Assembly (NCBI GenBank): GCA_012845835.1
Contig: JABAKD010000028.1
Location: 12,214,717-12,278,716 of the forward strand
Direction: 5' to 3'
DNA length: 64,000 nucleotides
Source of the DNA: Undaria pinnatifida
Taxonomy: Eukaryota; Sar; Phaeophyceae; Laminariales; Alariaceae
A program made the translations under genes and the position numbers. Positions 23,901 through 31,092 of the stretch are shown in pieces. How positions within the stretch are numbered: the stretch's first letter is position 1; each line of letters begins with the position of its first letter. The notes under the pieces were generated by a model. It saw nothing but the letters and a program-made list of their open reading frames with translations, did no database searches and was not told the origin of the DNA.

Positions 23901-25698
23901 AAGTCGTGGCTAAAACACGTGACATTTTCGCCAATCGTGGTGTCATGTGATATTTGTTTTGATTAGTTTTTTTCTTTTTGGTTTTCCGTAAAAATTGATG
24001 TCAAGAGTCGTCACTAAACACGTGACGTTTTCGCCAATCGTGGCAATTTTCAGGAACATATCCTAATTTCGAATTTCGAATATTTTTTTGGAATTTTCCG
24101 TGAAAGTTAGTTGGTGTCAGGATTCCTGACGAAAACAGAGTGAACTATATTTTTGAAAACGTGTCATTTTTCAGAATTTCACCATGTCAGGAAACGTGTT
24201 TTTTTGCGTTTGTTGGGAATGAATGACCAGACCCTGAAAGAAATACCTGGTATCATACGAAGTACTTCGTATCAAGCAATGCAGTACCGATATTGGCTTT
24301 TTTTGTTTTCGATGTTCCTGATTTTCTCTGCTGTACAGGACAGTTTGTTGGAACCGCTTATATAATACCTGGTATGAATGGGATCGTGTACCTGGCAGAG
24401 CAATTATTGACAACTGGTTTTCGTTGTTTACGGCGTTTCTGGTTTTATCTGCCGTCTTCTCGTGGGGTGATTTTTTATGATACAGATGATATACCACGGG
24501 TATTATATTATTCTTTGAAAATTCCAAACACATAAAATACGAAGTAGTATTTATAGTATTAATAGTAGTTGCTGATCAGATACCCACCAGTTTCTGGTAC
24601 TCTGCCGTATATGCTTTGCTTGTCTACTACCCGCCGTGTCCTTGCCTCTCCTTGAATGACAGCTCATCTTCATCAAAGTCGTTCTCTCATACTCGTATAT
24701 ATCCCCTATTCACACATGCCTTCCAAGTATATTAAGATCCATTTTCGCTCTACAAACCCCAGATTTCCTACGTTCAATATTAGACATTTAAGGGTCGTTC
24801 CTAACGAACGCAAAAATCACGATCCTGACGAAGTAATATGTCACGATTCCTGACATTTCGAAATTCTGAACTATCACGCTTGAAAAAAAATACGCGTTTG
24901 TTTCATTGTGAATCTCGACGTCATAGAGGCACCGAGGGCAGTGAAAGCAAAAATATCGTTGTATTTACGTTGATTTTGATGGAAGGCCCGTTGCCGACAA
25001 AGGAAAACAAGATGTTGCGGTAATGTGTTCGAAAGCTCAACGACATAAGTACCACTAGAGCAGCATTTGATATTTCTTCAACCTACGTCCAAGATATAGA
25101 GTAAAGAAAATGTTAACACGATTCAGCGTTCGGATTCCTGACAAATGTTAATGTTACGATTAGCGAAAACTTTACGTTTCTTTTTTGTCACGATTCTTGA
25201 CATTGTTTTTGTTCGTTAGGAAAGGTTCTAATATGAGCGACTGCAAGTTTCGACTATTTTCGATCGCGGCAAAAACCAGGGATTCCTTTCGAGTTGTACG
25301 AAGCGGCCGCACACGAGCACACCATCAATGCACACAAATTGAAAAAGTAAATGTCTCCTCGCTGTGCTTGTTCCTAGCTACAGCCATGCTACTTGTATCT
25401 TTTTCGTATTATAGGCATCTGGTGAAGTGTTTTGTTGCCACAGATTCGCCGTTGCAAGTAGAACCGTGGTCACCAATCACCGCCCCGTGCACTGTGAAAA
25501 ACGCCATCTTACGCGTGCAGGGTGCTGCACATGGATACATCTCCCGATGGCTCAACGGTCGTTTCCGCTGCCGCTGACGAAACCTTGCGGTTTTGGGACA
25601 TGTTTGGCTCTCCCCCGTCCGCCAAGTCTCACGGCAAGGGGCCGGAGCACGGTGTCCCCGGGTTGTTGACTAGCATGCACATGCACAACCTGCGCTAG
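4544..25698 (+). CDS. CDC20: CDC20 (Fizzy-type) activator of the anaphase-promoting complex, 11 exons
   Basis: Exons: 4544-4748, 8387-8517, 8911-9195, 9973-10113, 11690-11793, 15182-15275, 16806-16958, 20965-21207, 22535-22588, 23455-23585, 25521-25698. All ten introns are GT-AG, and the phases (1,0,0,0,2,0,0,0,0,2) close to one 572-residue frame. The product recruits substrates to the APC/C at the metaphase-anaphase transition. The N-terminal ~112 residues are basic and rich in Ser-Pro/Thr-Pro ([18 protein letters not shown]), typical CDK targets. The C box DRFIPNR is at residues 114-120. [19 protein letters not shown] (about 236-250) precedes a seven-blade WD40 propeller with [54 protein letters not shown] and [14 protein letters not shown]. 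The protein ends in Leu-Arg where most relatives end Ile-Arg. I saw no KEN box. CDC20 is preferred over CDH1 because of the plant-CDC20-like FIPNR context and the HGFxxNQL blade. The ATG at 4544 is the first sensible start; the frame stays open upstream to 4358. Confidence 0.93.
4860..7110. repeat. Degenerate tandem satellite of about 230-310 bp in CDC20 intron 1
   Basis: About nine diverged units in a row. Each has a block like cgattttccgagcctgcagc, then a GCGCTTCT-TCTGTCTG block, a run of CCCTG repeats, ATCTTTGTTCGAACT, a CCGATCCGCTTTCTGTCTAGG block and GGACCTTTGGGA. Repeats of the GCGCTTCT block fall near 4980, 5228, 5460, 5712, 6257, 6490 and 6797. No coding capacity is evident. The array fills most of the first half of intron 1; 7110-8386 holds nothing recognised except copies of the ATACCTGGTAT motif and a ~75 bp duplication near 8050-8215. 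Confidence 0.75.
8387..8517 (+). CDS. CDC20: CDC20 exon 2 (Ser/Thr-Pro region)
   Basis: Residues 69-112, [18 protein letters not shown] to [12 protein letters not shown]. The acceptor CCGCAG/AC restores the split Asp codon from exon 1. The donor is GCGAG/GTAGGT, phase 0. Confidence 0.9.
8630..8910 (+). other. Long pyrimidine (CT-rich) tract of intron 2
   Basis: Almost 280 bp of TCTC/CCCT sequence ends directly at the exon 3 acceptor CATCTCAG. It is an extreme polypyrimidine tract for the 393 bp intron 2. The translations across it (Ser/Leu/Pro-rich) are not genes. Confidence 0.75.
8911..9195 (+). CDS. CDC20: CDC20 exon 3 (C box)
   Basis: Residues 113-207. It starts [20 protein letters not shown], carrying the C box that binds the APC/C core. 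It ends with [20 protein letters not shown], the counterpart of the KILR/RILAF region. Phase 0 at both ends. Confidence 0.95.
9230..9290 (+). repeat. Short R1-tail fragment in intron 3
   Basis: The stretch gtatcacgcagcttgcaaag matches the conserved block just before the ATG of R1 repeats (compare 12690 and 61940). The rest of intron 3 (9290-9972) shows nothing recognisable. Confidence 0.45.
9973..10113 (+). CDS. CDC20: CDC20 exon 4 (linker into the propeller)
   Basis: Residues 208-254, including [20 protein letters not shown] and [11 protein letters not shown], the hallmark segment preceding WD40 blade 1 in Cdc20/Cdh1 proteins. The donor AACAAC/GTGAGT is phase 0. A damaged copy of its 3' half and donor lies at 10600-10700. 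Confidence 0.95.
10250..10515 (+). repeat. Diverged R1 repeat copy in intron 4
   Basis: Contains tatagtttccgagcgca, aggggaatcgccgacc and cgcgcgatcggagtatcaca, then an ATG at 10452 reading [15 protein letters not shown]. This is a diverged version of [15 protein letters not shown] in the main R1 copies. Confidence 0.7.
10600..10700 (+). repeat. Partial duplicate of CDC20 exon 4 with its donor
   Basis: The sequence ccgcgacgcgcctggtctgg through cctcaacctcatctcctggg and AAAAAC/GTGAGG matches the exon 4 3' half and splice donor at 10050-10130, with indels. No acceptor or open frame is conserved, so it reads as a decayed exon-edge duplicate about 570 bp downstream of its source. Confidence 0.75.
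11335..11670 (+). repeat. Two-copy tandem duplication (~175 bp) upstream of CDC20 exon 5
   Basis: 11335-11485 and 11510-11660 share acttggaattagtgtgccat, ggggacagagta and gcaggagcaaaaggactaat. Each copy includes a pyrimidine-AG that resembles an acceptor, but neither includes exon 5 sequence. Confidence 0.8.
11690..11793 (+). CDS. CDC20: CDC20 exon 5 (WD40 blade 1)
   Basis: Begins [20 protein letters not shown], closely matching the first propeller blade of Cdc20. Ends FVT plus AG (phase 2), completed as Ser by exon 6. Confidence 0.95.
12255..13715 (+). repeat. R1 dispersed repeat cluster (at least two nested copies) in intron 5
   Basis: Shares long near-identical blocks with 60990-62015: atatcgaaatccgccacatt, long C runs, cgcctagacctagcacca, modules with tttatcccctc plus tatagctt, then aaggggagtcgccgacctat. 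It ends in two ATG tails (12710 and 13657), each reading [15 protein letters not shown]. Proline-rich translations across the C runs are artefacts. Intron 5 from 13715 to 14825 holds nothing clear. Confidence 0.85.
14828..14906 (+). repeat. (GTT)n microsatellite
   Basis: About 26 uninterrupted GTT triplets within intron 5. It is preceded by a duplicated segment: gtatcagtgcacagaatgat occurs at 14670 and 14788. Confidence 0.95.
14903..15115 (+). repeat. Diverged R1-subfamily tail in intron 5
   Basis: Contains caggggagtcgccgacct and acgcagcttgcaaagttgag as in R1, then the variant block found inverted at 2515-2645. Confidence 0.6.
15182..15275 (+). CDS. CDC20: CDC20 exon 6 (WD40 blade 2)
   Basis: Encodes [20 protein letters not shown] then [11 protein letters not shown], a canonical WD blade. 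The acceptor GATTCAG/C gives the shared Ser codon. The donor CTCAG/GTATGT is phase 0. Confidence 0.95.
15315..15515 (+). repeat. Degenerate GGGTC/GACCC minisatellite
   Basis: Repeats of gggtcgggtc and cccgacccg with spacers such as gtgaaccgt and tttgggaac, in intron 6. The same repeat type recurs at 44545-44750. Confidence 0.7.
16010..16168 (+). repeat. Two-copy tandem repeat (~75 bp) with poly-A
   Basis: Both units read caattgccttggaattagtc, taatggggtatcac, an A run of 17-19, then CAGTTCAAG. The poly-A inside each unit suggests duplication after a retroposition-like event (inference). Confidence 0.8.
16590..16740 (+). repeat. Hairpin-ended dispersed repeat, copy 1
   Basis: Matches 21385-21530 on the same strand and 19010-19140 inverted. 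Shared parts are ctggattgcgaat, a short palindrome around ACGTGTA, gtggtgagctt and a terminal stem-loop atccgccggaggat flanked by T and A runs. Confidence 0.7.
16806..16958 (+). CDS. CDC20: CDC20 exon 7 (WD40 blades 3-4)
   Basis: Encodes [20 protein letters not shown] and [20 protein letters not shown] and ends AGHDQE. The [11 protein letters not shown] motif is characteristic of Cdc20/Cdh1. Phase 0 at both ends. Confidence 0.95.
17017..17037 (+). repeat. Interstitial TTAGGG repeat
   Basis: Three to four perfect TTAGGG units within intron 7. It lies between exon 7 and a duplicate of an exon 7 segment. Similar short tracts occur near 6890, 10570, 10738, 45183 and (as CCCTAA) 62760. Confidence 0.85.
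17050..17085 (+). repeat. Duplicate of an exon 7 segment in intron 7
   Basis: About 32 bp (cgtgcagcacgacgttagga and onward to ccaaaccaca) repeat exactly the coding sequence at 16894-16925, 155 bp downstream. Only this inner piece is copied, immediately after the TTAGGG tract. Confidence 0.9.
17165..17390 (-). repeat. R1 repeat copy, inverted, in intron 7
   Basis: Minus-strand R1 end: tail ATG at 17230 (minus) reading [15 protein letters not shown], preceded by the block with agtcgccgacctatatcctt. Homology stops at aaacccgtt, where the inverted-repeat element at 17397 begins. Confidence 0.85.
17397..18850. mobile_element. Non-autonomous DNA element with long terminal inverted repeats
   Basis: 17397-17717 and 18540-18850 are imperfect inverted repeats of about 315 bp, both starting GGCAGACGACAG at the outer end and containing two copies of ccgctttctgtcg. 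The ~820 bp centre has no transposase-like frame. Flanks ttatatattg and tttatatgtt resemble a short AT-rich target duplication but do not match exactly. The element sits against an R1 copy inside intron 7. It is likely a fold-back or MITE-type derivative; its autonomous partner is not visible here. Confidence 0.85.
18221..18458 (+). repeat. Two-copy tandem repeat (~118 bp) inside the inverted-repeat element
   Basis: Both copies contain ggtcgtgcgcgtg, gactgtcac, cacccctttctccgccattc, an (ATAC)n run and gtggggtgtg. A shorter pair related to ccacagaatgcggtgt lies just upstream (18058 and 18158). Confidence 0.85.
19010..19140 (-). repeat. Hairpin-ended dispersed repeat, copy 2 (inverted)
   Basis: Begins with the stem-loop atcctccggcggat, then the inverted equivalent of attcgcaatc and the ACGTGTA-type palindrome seen at 16590-16740 and 21385-21530. 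Confidence 0.65.
19445..19575 (+). repeat. Short tandem repeat, TATCAGTCAGT type
   Basis: A run of variants of tatcagtcagttta in intron 7, about ten units. Confidence 0.85.
19788..19900 (+). repeat. 20 bp minisatellite, five units
   Basis: Unit GATATCGAGTAGACGGTAGC repeated head to tail, near perfect, then degraded to GATTAGACGATATC. The unit includes the palindrome GATATC. Confidence 0.9.
20460..20855 (+). repeat. ~62 bp tandem array ending 110 bp before CDC20 exon 8
   Basis: Six to seven units of ctgtagtatactaaatttag, tgttgaacacaccctt and aataagaaacctagcctg. Units differ at a few bases, mostly in the purine-rich spacer. Confidence 0.9.
20965..21207 (+). CDS. CDC20: CDC20 exon 8 (WD40 blades 4-5)
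   Basis: Encodes [37 protein letters not shown] and a blade ending [15 protein letters not shown] Gly/Arg-rich loop ([18 protein letters not shown]) replaces the shorter loop of animal CDC20. Phase 0 at both ends. Confidence 0.95.
21203..21346 (+). repeat. Tandem duplication spanning the exon 8 splice donor
   Basis: 21203-21272 and 21276-21346 align: ATCAAG/GTAGGACAC with atccaaggtgggacac, then gtcctgtttctacggactag with gtcctgtttccacggactag, and gcgatgag. The last coding bases and GT are therefore present twice, about 73 bp apart. Confidence 0.85.
21385..21530 (+). repeat. Hairpin-ended dispersed repeat, copy 3
   Basis: Same structure as 16590-16740: ggctggattgcgaatgcgat-like start, ACGTGTATGAGTACACGT palindrome, gtggtgagctt, and stem-loop atccgccggaggatg at the end. 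Confidence 0.7.
21860..21990 (+). repeat. R5 dispersed repeat copy
   Basis: Shares accctatgcgcga, tgaaggca, gaccacggcttgtccagaag with 63510-63620 (plus) and 51460-51545 (minus); weaker relatives lie at 15890-15970 and 44430-44530. Length is 100-170 bp with no coding potential. It may be SINE-like, but no clear pol III boxes were identified. Confidence 0.65.
22174..22445 (+). repeat. Two upstream copies of CDC20 exon 9 with acceptors
   Basis: Copy A (about 22174-22275) has gacgtgctctctc, GTCGGCAG, then ttctggcacacctttcaaac. Copy B (22348-22445) has a CT tract, CTCACAG, then ctctgggacacagctaacgg, reading [10 protein letters not shown] in the exon 9 frame before GTAACC. Both continue into gcgaatgttctc. 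Exon 9 proper (22535) starts [10 protein letters not shown] after the same kind of tract. Copy B could be an alternative or decayed exon; copy A looks decayed. Confidence 0.85.
22535..22588 (+). CDS. CDC20: CDC20 exon 9 (54 bp micro-exon, end of a WD blade)
   Basis: Encodes [18 protein letters not shown], matching the IWNxxxGxxLxxVDTGSQ segment of Cdc20/Cdh1. Phase 0 at both ends, so skipping it would keep frame but remove a propeller strand. Confidence 0.93.
23455..23585 (+). CDS. CDC20: CDC20 exon 10 (HGFSENQL blade)
   Basis: Encodes [38 protein letters not shown] and RGHTS plus AG (phase 2). The HGFxxNQLxLWKYP signature is diagnostic of APC/C activators. Confidence 0.95.
23577..23700 (+). 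repeat. 53 bp tandem repeat carrying the exon 10 splice donor three times
   Basis: The junction acatccag/gtaaaggg occurs at 23585/23586, 23638/23639 and 23691/23692, each followed by taacgaac and acaaatgtcag. A fourth, more distant form (acacatgcag/gtaaagggtc) lies at 23863. Only the first preserves the frame; the next would run into a stop. Confidence 0.9.
23586..24230 (+). mobile_element. MITE-like element forming the 5' part of CDC20 intron 10
   Basis: Its left end gtaaagggtcattcctaacg (best copy at 23864) and diverged right end ttgcgtttgttgggaatgaa near 24230 match the ends of the elements at 24788-25225 and 45543-45817. Internal cgtgacattttcgccaat blocks recur. The left end coincides with the splice donor. 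Confidence 0.6.
24540..24787 (+). repeat. Dispersed repeat, copy 1
   Basis: Matches 45890-46135 on the same strand: ttgctgatcagatacccacc, ctactacccgccgtgtcctt, gaatgacagctcatct, tatattaagatcca, ccccagatttcctacgttca. In both places it lies next to a MITE of the AAGGGTCGTTCC family. Confidence 0.85.
24788..25225 (+). mobile_element. MITE with AAGGGTCGTTCCTAACGAACG ends
   Basis: The left end aagggtcgttcctaacgaac, then caaaaatcacgatcctgac, is mirrored at the right end by tcacgattcttgacat and gttcgttaggaaaggttct. The element is about 435 bp with no coding capacity, inside intron 10. Confidence 0.65.
25521..25698 (+). CDS. CDC20: CDC20 exon 11 (last blade, C-terminal Leu-Arg, stop)
   Basis: Encodes [32 protein letters not shown], then a Ser/Gly/Lys linker and MHNLR before TAG at 25696. 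[19 protein letters not shown] is canonical. The Leu-Arg end is the expected counterpart of the IR tail that docks on APC3/CDC27. Confidence 0.95.
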
Positions 25699-26164
25699 AG
25701 GTGAGCGGTAATTCGACGACTCGGTTACTGGAGGTCTTTTTTGGCATCTCTTCCTAAGTTTTGAGACGTTGTATTAGCTGGTACCAGGTAGGCGTCTAGA
25801 TTTGTTTGTTTTTCCTGCTGTCATCGTACGAGCCTGCCTACTCGAGCGTTCGATCGATGTTTTTGATTGACGTATACGCTGCGTTTTGTCGGATGACAAA
25901 CGAAAACATACTGTTCACTTTATGCTCATATAGCTGTAATAGTGTTGACTCTATGTGTACAATGTCCGCGTGTTCCTCGATTCAGAGAACGATTTATTCC
26001 TTTTTTACACCAACTTGTTCGCAGTAAAACAAGTGCTCTGCCCCTCTCAGAGCTTTAATCGAGGCACAACCTTCTATTACTAGAAGCTGAGGCAAAAATA
26101 AACGACAGCACCAAAGCTGACTTTACTGCTATACGCGTTTCAAACGTACGGCGGTAGGCGCATA
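25699..26164. other. CDC20 3' flank, no feature recognised
   Basis: No second gene or clear polyadenylation signal. The 3' UTR end cannot be placed from sequence alone. Confidence 0.4.
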
Positions 26165-26232
26165 AATGGCAATAATCATAATCATAGTCATAATTATAAT
26201 CATAACAACAATAACAACAACAACAACAGTAG
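26165..26232 (+). repeat. Imperfect ATA/ATC/AAC simple repeat at the left edge of the retroelement
   Basis: Low-complexity ataatcataatcatagtcat then aacaacaataac runs up to the B2 repeat of the retroelement. A similar TAG/TAA/GAT simple repeat (31307-31425) lies at its other edge, so the insertion seems to have landed in simple-repeat DNA. Confidence 0.75.
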
Positions 26233-26404
26233 TTTGCACTTTGCTTTCGAAGTTGTATTATATTAATGCGCAACCCCCCGCCCGGAGAGGGGGGTTGGAG
26301 ATGGGAATACCCCGGGGCTGCCCCGCCGGCAACCCCACGCTAACATCCGTATACACGAGTCAACTCCCAACCCAACTGGCGACATCGAACTCTCGACGCC
26401 AGCC
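26233..26404 (-). repeat. Retroelement terminal repeat B2
   Basis: 172 bp, the same as 27163-27334. Includes the GC-rich palindromic stretch around cccggagaggggggttggag and ccccggggctgccccgccgg. Confidence 0.92.
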
Positions 26405-26950
26405 AACAACCAACGACGAACAATCGTTGGCAACTCGAAGAAGACATACGAGGCAACCGCCTATAACGTGCAGCATATAAAAAAACGTACACACGCGTGT
26501 AATAAATACGCTATAAATTTGCACGCCTGCACACACCATGCACATTAAACAAATGCACTTACTTGCCAATATACGGATAATTCCCCTCTCCCACACTTTC
26601 AGATTGCGCGCTAAATCCGATCCGATGCACTGCCACAACGTTCGCTGTTAACTATCAACATAATATCTGCGTAACACAGTCATACGTACCCCCACCGCAC
26701 GGAGGGATACTCAGATATTACACATGCTGAAAAAAAAAAAAAAAAAACACAACAACGAACACCCCTTGCACCACGCTATAACACTGATGCGGCTAGCACC
26801 CACCGCAAACCTGCGCAATCTACGAAACCCCGTCGCATCTTCAGCGAAAACGGGTACGTTTGCCAAAACAGTAACAAACACGCGCAACGTTACTGCGACC
26901 GATTAACTCCCCCTCCACTGACTCCCTCAAAAGCACGGGCGGGTGGGTGG

Positions 26951-27164
26951 GAACTTGAACCAGTCTGTATCACACCTTGGACCTGTAAGCTCTGACTCTG
27001 CTCCCCTACGCGCTCCGCGTGCAGGTCGTCGCCTACACAGCTGGGCCAGGTGTGCCCAATGCTATCGCTCATAAGACCATGAATTACCGCATTGATCTGA
27101 TTGGTCAAACTTCTTACGTACGTACAAAACCCATATTTTCTCATACTTCGATAATATTCTGCTT
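26951..27164 (-). repeat. Retroelement internal repeat A2
   Basis: 214 bp, matching 31093-31306 with one visible difference. It abuts B1 directly at 27163/27164, the arrangement expected from a circular intermediate. Confidence 0.92.
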
Positions 27165-27334
27165 TGCACTTTGCTTTCGAAGTTGTATTATATTAATGCG
27201 CAACCCCCCGCCCGGAGAGGGGGGTTGGAGATGGGAATACCCCGGGGCTGCCCCGCCGGCAACCCCACGCTAACATCCGTATACACGAGTCAACTCCCAA
27301 CCCAACTGGCGACATCGAACTCTCGACGCCAGCC
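27163..27334 (-). repeat. Retroelement internal repeat B1
   Basis: Same 172 bp sequence as B2, lying just downstream (minus strand) of the recombinase region. A one- to two-base TT/AA overlap is shared at the B1-A2 junction and at the outer end of A1, and may be the recombination core. Confidence 0.9.
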
Positions 27335-27396
27335 TCCAGCACAAACTGGTAGTTGACCCGTATTACGAATGTAGTCCCACCCCCCCCCGCCACCCC

Positions 27397-28010
27397 CTAC
27401 CCTCGAGTCGTAGAGTGCACACGGGATAACACACTTCTTTGTAATTCCGCGTTTGCCCAACTAGTCAGAGCCCATCGGCCCTCACGCTGCAACACCGCCG
27501 GTGTTGCACCCCCTGCCGACAAGTGCGTTGCGCCTCCAATCCTCAGGGAGTGCAAGGCGTACTCCTCCGCACGCACACCCGCCAACGCAACCACTTTCCG
27601 CAAAGCTACCGTCGCTTGATGTTGTGTCCACATGGACCATCTGCCATTACCAACGACACACGCAACCAAGGGGGCAGGGGGCCGAAGAGGGAAGAAACAA
27701 GTAACAAGACATCAATTCGATCATTAGATCGACGGCGCCGCCACCTTCCCCCACGCGCATCGACGGACCCTTTCGCACATGCGTGACAACCGCCCCTTTC
27801 CGCGGTTGGTCACCCTGCGGCCCGCGAAATCGAACCTTGACATGATCCGCGGTTGACCACTGCGCAACAGTAAGCTGAATATTTCCGCAAAATAATGCAA
27901 CATCAGCACGCCGCAAACAGTAAGTCTCGTGAACTCGTAACCGGGTTTCCGCGAACATTTCTGACGCGCGAGTCAAGAGACAGAACGAAGCACACAGGGC
28001 CGGCCACAAA
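27397..28010 (-). pseudogene. Tyrosine recombinase region of the retroelement (fossil)
   Basis: Shows the signatures of DIRS-type tyrosine recombinases: an LTRASEMF segment with the first catalytic Arg, then LRRADVALF, a VRFRGPQGDQ strand, and a C-terminal box ALHSLRIGGATHLSAGG (the H-x-x-R type motif). It is the last coding part of the element. It would integrate the circular cDNA. Confidence 0.82.
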
Positions 28011-28061
28011 ACACGACCCCCGGCACGCCACGTGGGGATCAGCTTCTCGCCCGCGAGCAGC

Positions 28062-30270
28062 CTATCCCACGGACCGCACGCATATTAACGAGGACCGAAG
28101 CGCGATCCCAGCGTGAGATACCGTCCGCGGCAACGTTAAAATACCCCCTACGTGTTTCGCGTCGAAGTGCCAACCAGAGAACAATTTGAGCACACCAAGG
28201 AGGCGCATCAACGCGCCCGATCTCGGCTCCTTCCCACCTCGACAACGCCGCACCCACTCTACGGCTGCTTCGTTGTCGCCACGCCACAACACGCAGTCCC
28301 CCAACGCGGCCGGGCGCTCGGCGCACGGAGATACGACGACCCAAGGGGAGACGACCATACCTAGCAGTTCGAGGACGTTAATCGATATATCGGTCTCGCC
28401 TGCAACTGACTTGCTCGACCCGCAGAATCGAGATCGTTCCCCGGCGTCAATATCGTATCTCCAGTACACCCCAGTTTCAAGGCAGAAACCCCCGACACCG
28501 GTTTTGGATGCACCCGAAAACGGAGTACGTTGGGAGGGGCGCTCAAGCAAATGATACATCGGAGCCGACAAGGTTCTTCCGCGCGCGTCCAATCCCTCCT
28601 CAATGGACCATCGCCAAAACTCGAGGTTCCCTTGAAACTCGGGTCCCAAGACGAGGCGCTGCCCTAGGTTGGCCGTACGACAACCAAATCAGATCCGGCA
28701 GATATGCGCGGCATACCCACCGAAGCCAACAAACGGTTCACGAAAAACCACCCCGGACGCACAGCAAAGGAGACATGTATAAGGAAGCCAACGAGCTGCG
28801 ACACCTGCTTCGCTGAAGCAGTTGTACGAGGCGAGGGCCACTCCGCAAGGAGATTTGCAGCTTGAGGCGCTTATGGGACGGCAACGTAACCGTAAGCGCC
28901 TCCGCGCCAATGATCCAACCCAGCGCCTCCAGTTGCGTGTCCCAGTCAGTGATTTTTCTGGTGGACAGGAGGGGCGGATCAGAGACACCACGTTCGCCCA
29001 ACAAGCGAAAATGGTCCGATGCCAGCGACTGGACAGCGCGCAAACAACGGCGACCGTCCGGCCATCATTGCAACTCGACGACAATGCCATCGTCTACGTA
29101 ATACCTCACAAAGAAGTAGTTCCCGGCGTTGCCACCAGGGCCAGAAACAGGCCCACAATCACCCGGGATAGAGACAACTGAAACCCCCCGCGGCGGGGAA
29201 ATTCCGACGTGCGCGACGGCAGCAGCCCCCTTTTTTTTGGGGAAACATCTGCGCCTTGAAAACCGAAATCAGATCCGGCAGATATGCGCGGCATACCCAC
29301 CGAAGCCAACAAACGGTTCACGAAAAACCGCCCTGGACGCACAACAAAGGAGACATGTATAAGGAAGCCAACGAGCTGCGACACCTGCCTCGCTGAAGCA
29401 GTTGTACGAGACGAGGGCGCTGACACCGTCTTAAGAGGGGGGAGTTTACCGAGGCGAGATGACCGAGGCTCGCGGAGCCTTGCTCGGCCATCGCCTGCAT
29501 CACAACCGCCCGAGCTTCCAACCAAGGGTCGACCGCAACGAATCGCAAGGCACCCGAACGTACGCCATCAAACGCCCCTTGTACACGCAGCAAGTCAGCC
29601 GGCAACTCACTCACACGCACACAAGAAACCGTACCTTTCTCGCCGAAGGGGACCGAGCCCGGAGCCACCGCCACGCGAGCACGCCCCACACCCCTATCGC
29701 CAGCCAAAGCTACCAACGCACGCCCACGCAGCCCCCCTCCTACACCTTGGGTGGCCGGTCGGGCACCCGCTCCCCCGCTGGCCCCCGGCGCCGTCACCGC
29801 TCTACCAACGGCAAGCTCAGCAGCCGCCCCCCCAGGTGTTGGCCCAACCGACAGGAAGGAACCGTGTCCTCATCCAGAACCAGCGCCGCCACTACCACCC
29901 CCGGACCCACCGCGGGGCTCTAAGCGCAGCACCGCCCGCGACCCACCAGCCGGCGCCGCCGAACTGCCACTGTCGCGAAGAGCATCAGGTGAAGTGGCGT
30001 CGGCCAGGGGAGCCGAATGCAAGAATTTGCAGTTGGAGACGAAGATCGTCGTTTACCATCTTGCTCATGACAGCCCGCGCCGCGGAGCCAGAGAGCAGGA
30101 TAATATTGCCGGTTGCTTGGTTTTGCTTGGGTGTGCCGGCGTAGGTCGGCAGACGCTGTCGTGAAGGCGGCATCGATCGTTGCCACCCTCTCCCGGCAAT
30201 GGCGGTCGCCGTCGCTGTCGAGGGAAAACCCACCAGACAGGACCGCCACAAGAGCCTGGCGCAAGAAATC
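28062..30270 (-). pseudogene. Reverse transcriptase and RNase H region of the retroelement (fossil)
   Basis: Contains an RT palm motif YVDD (about 29075-29090), a downstream connection typical of DIRS elements (LEALGWIIGAEALTVTLP), and an RNase H domain (28200-28560) with SKTGVGGFCLETG, INVLELLGMV and WRGDNEAAVEWV supplying the acidic residues. An internal direct repeat of about 145 bp (28688-28832 and 29272-29418) lies within it. Broken. Confidence 0.82.
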
Positions 30271-30277
30271 GAGGCGG

Positions 30278-31069
30278 TCAGCGACCATCAGCAGGTGTTC
30301 GACCATCCCTTCCGCGCGGCCCGTACGCACGAACGTCAAAGTCACTAATCGCGCGGAGCTGGGTAGCCACTGACGTCGTGACGTTGACGTCCTCGCCTAC
30401 GAAGGACTGGATATCCGCTGCCGAGTCGCCAATGTTGGGAGGTATGCGCCCGCGGAGCACCCAATGTTTTCTGGACGCCATCTTTTTCCATAGCGCAGTG
30501 TCGTCAGTTAACTGCGACCTTTGGACGTGGCGCTCTCTCGCGTCCCCACTGTCCCGCGGGGCCGGCTGCTGATCGGCAAAGTTGTCTATGAACTGCTGGA
30601 GCATGGCCTCGACGTGCTCGGTTTTAGACGCGCCACCAGCCACCGCATCCTGCAGGGTTTTAAAGGAGGCCAGCAGTTGATCCATCGTCGACTTGAGGCG
30701 GAACACATCTCCGTCTATCCGAGCAAACTCGCCAGACACCTGCCCTTGCCAGCGCAGAACTTCAGCCTATATTACCCCCGCAGCCTCGGACACAGCGGGA
30801 CTGGGGCTGAGCAAAGATGGTGCCGCGGTGGCAGACGCAGCAGTAGCAGCAGCCGAAGCGGCTGCGGCACGGCGACCTTCGGACTCAGCTTGCACAGCAG
30901 CCAGAGCTTCGGCACGGCGTTTGTCGACCCCAGCTTGCACAGCGTCGACAGCAGCATGAGCCTCGACTCGAGCAGCAGCCGAGGCGGCCTGATTAGGACC
31001 GCGTACAGCAGCAGCCACGAGAGCCTCAGCCTCCGGTGACTTGCACTCCTCCATCGTCGGGGAGTGCAC
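30278..31069 (-). pseudogene. Gag-like region of the retroelement (fossil)
   Basis: First coding part after A1. It has an Ala-rich, heptad-like N terminus (EALVAAAVRG, RRAEALAAVQAESEGRR) and a second stretch with VFRLKSTMDQLLASFKTLQD, consistent with a coiled-coil nucleocapsid-type protein. No zinc knuckle was seen. Confidence 0.65.
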
Positions 31070-31092
31070 GAACTTAAACTAGCCTTAAACTA

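Noticed and set aside
28062-31069. Host genes on the minus strand
   Set aside because: The long frames belong to the tyrosine-recombinase retroelement bounded by split direct repeats, not to host genes.
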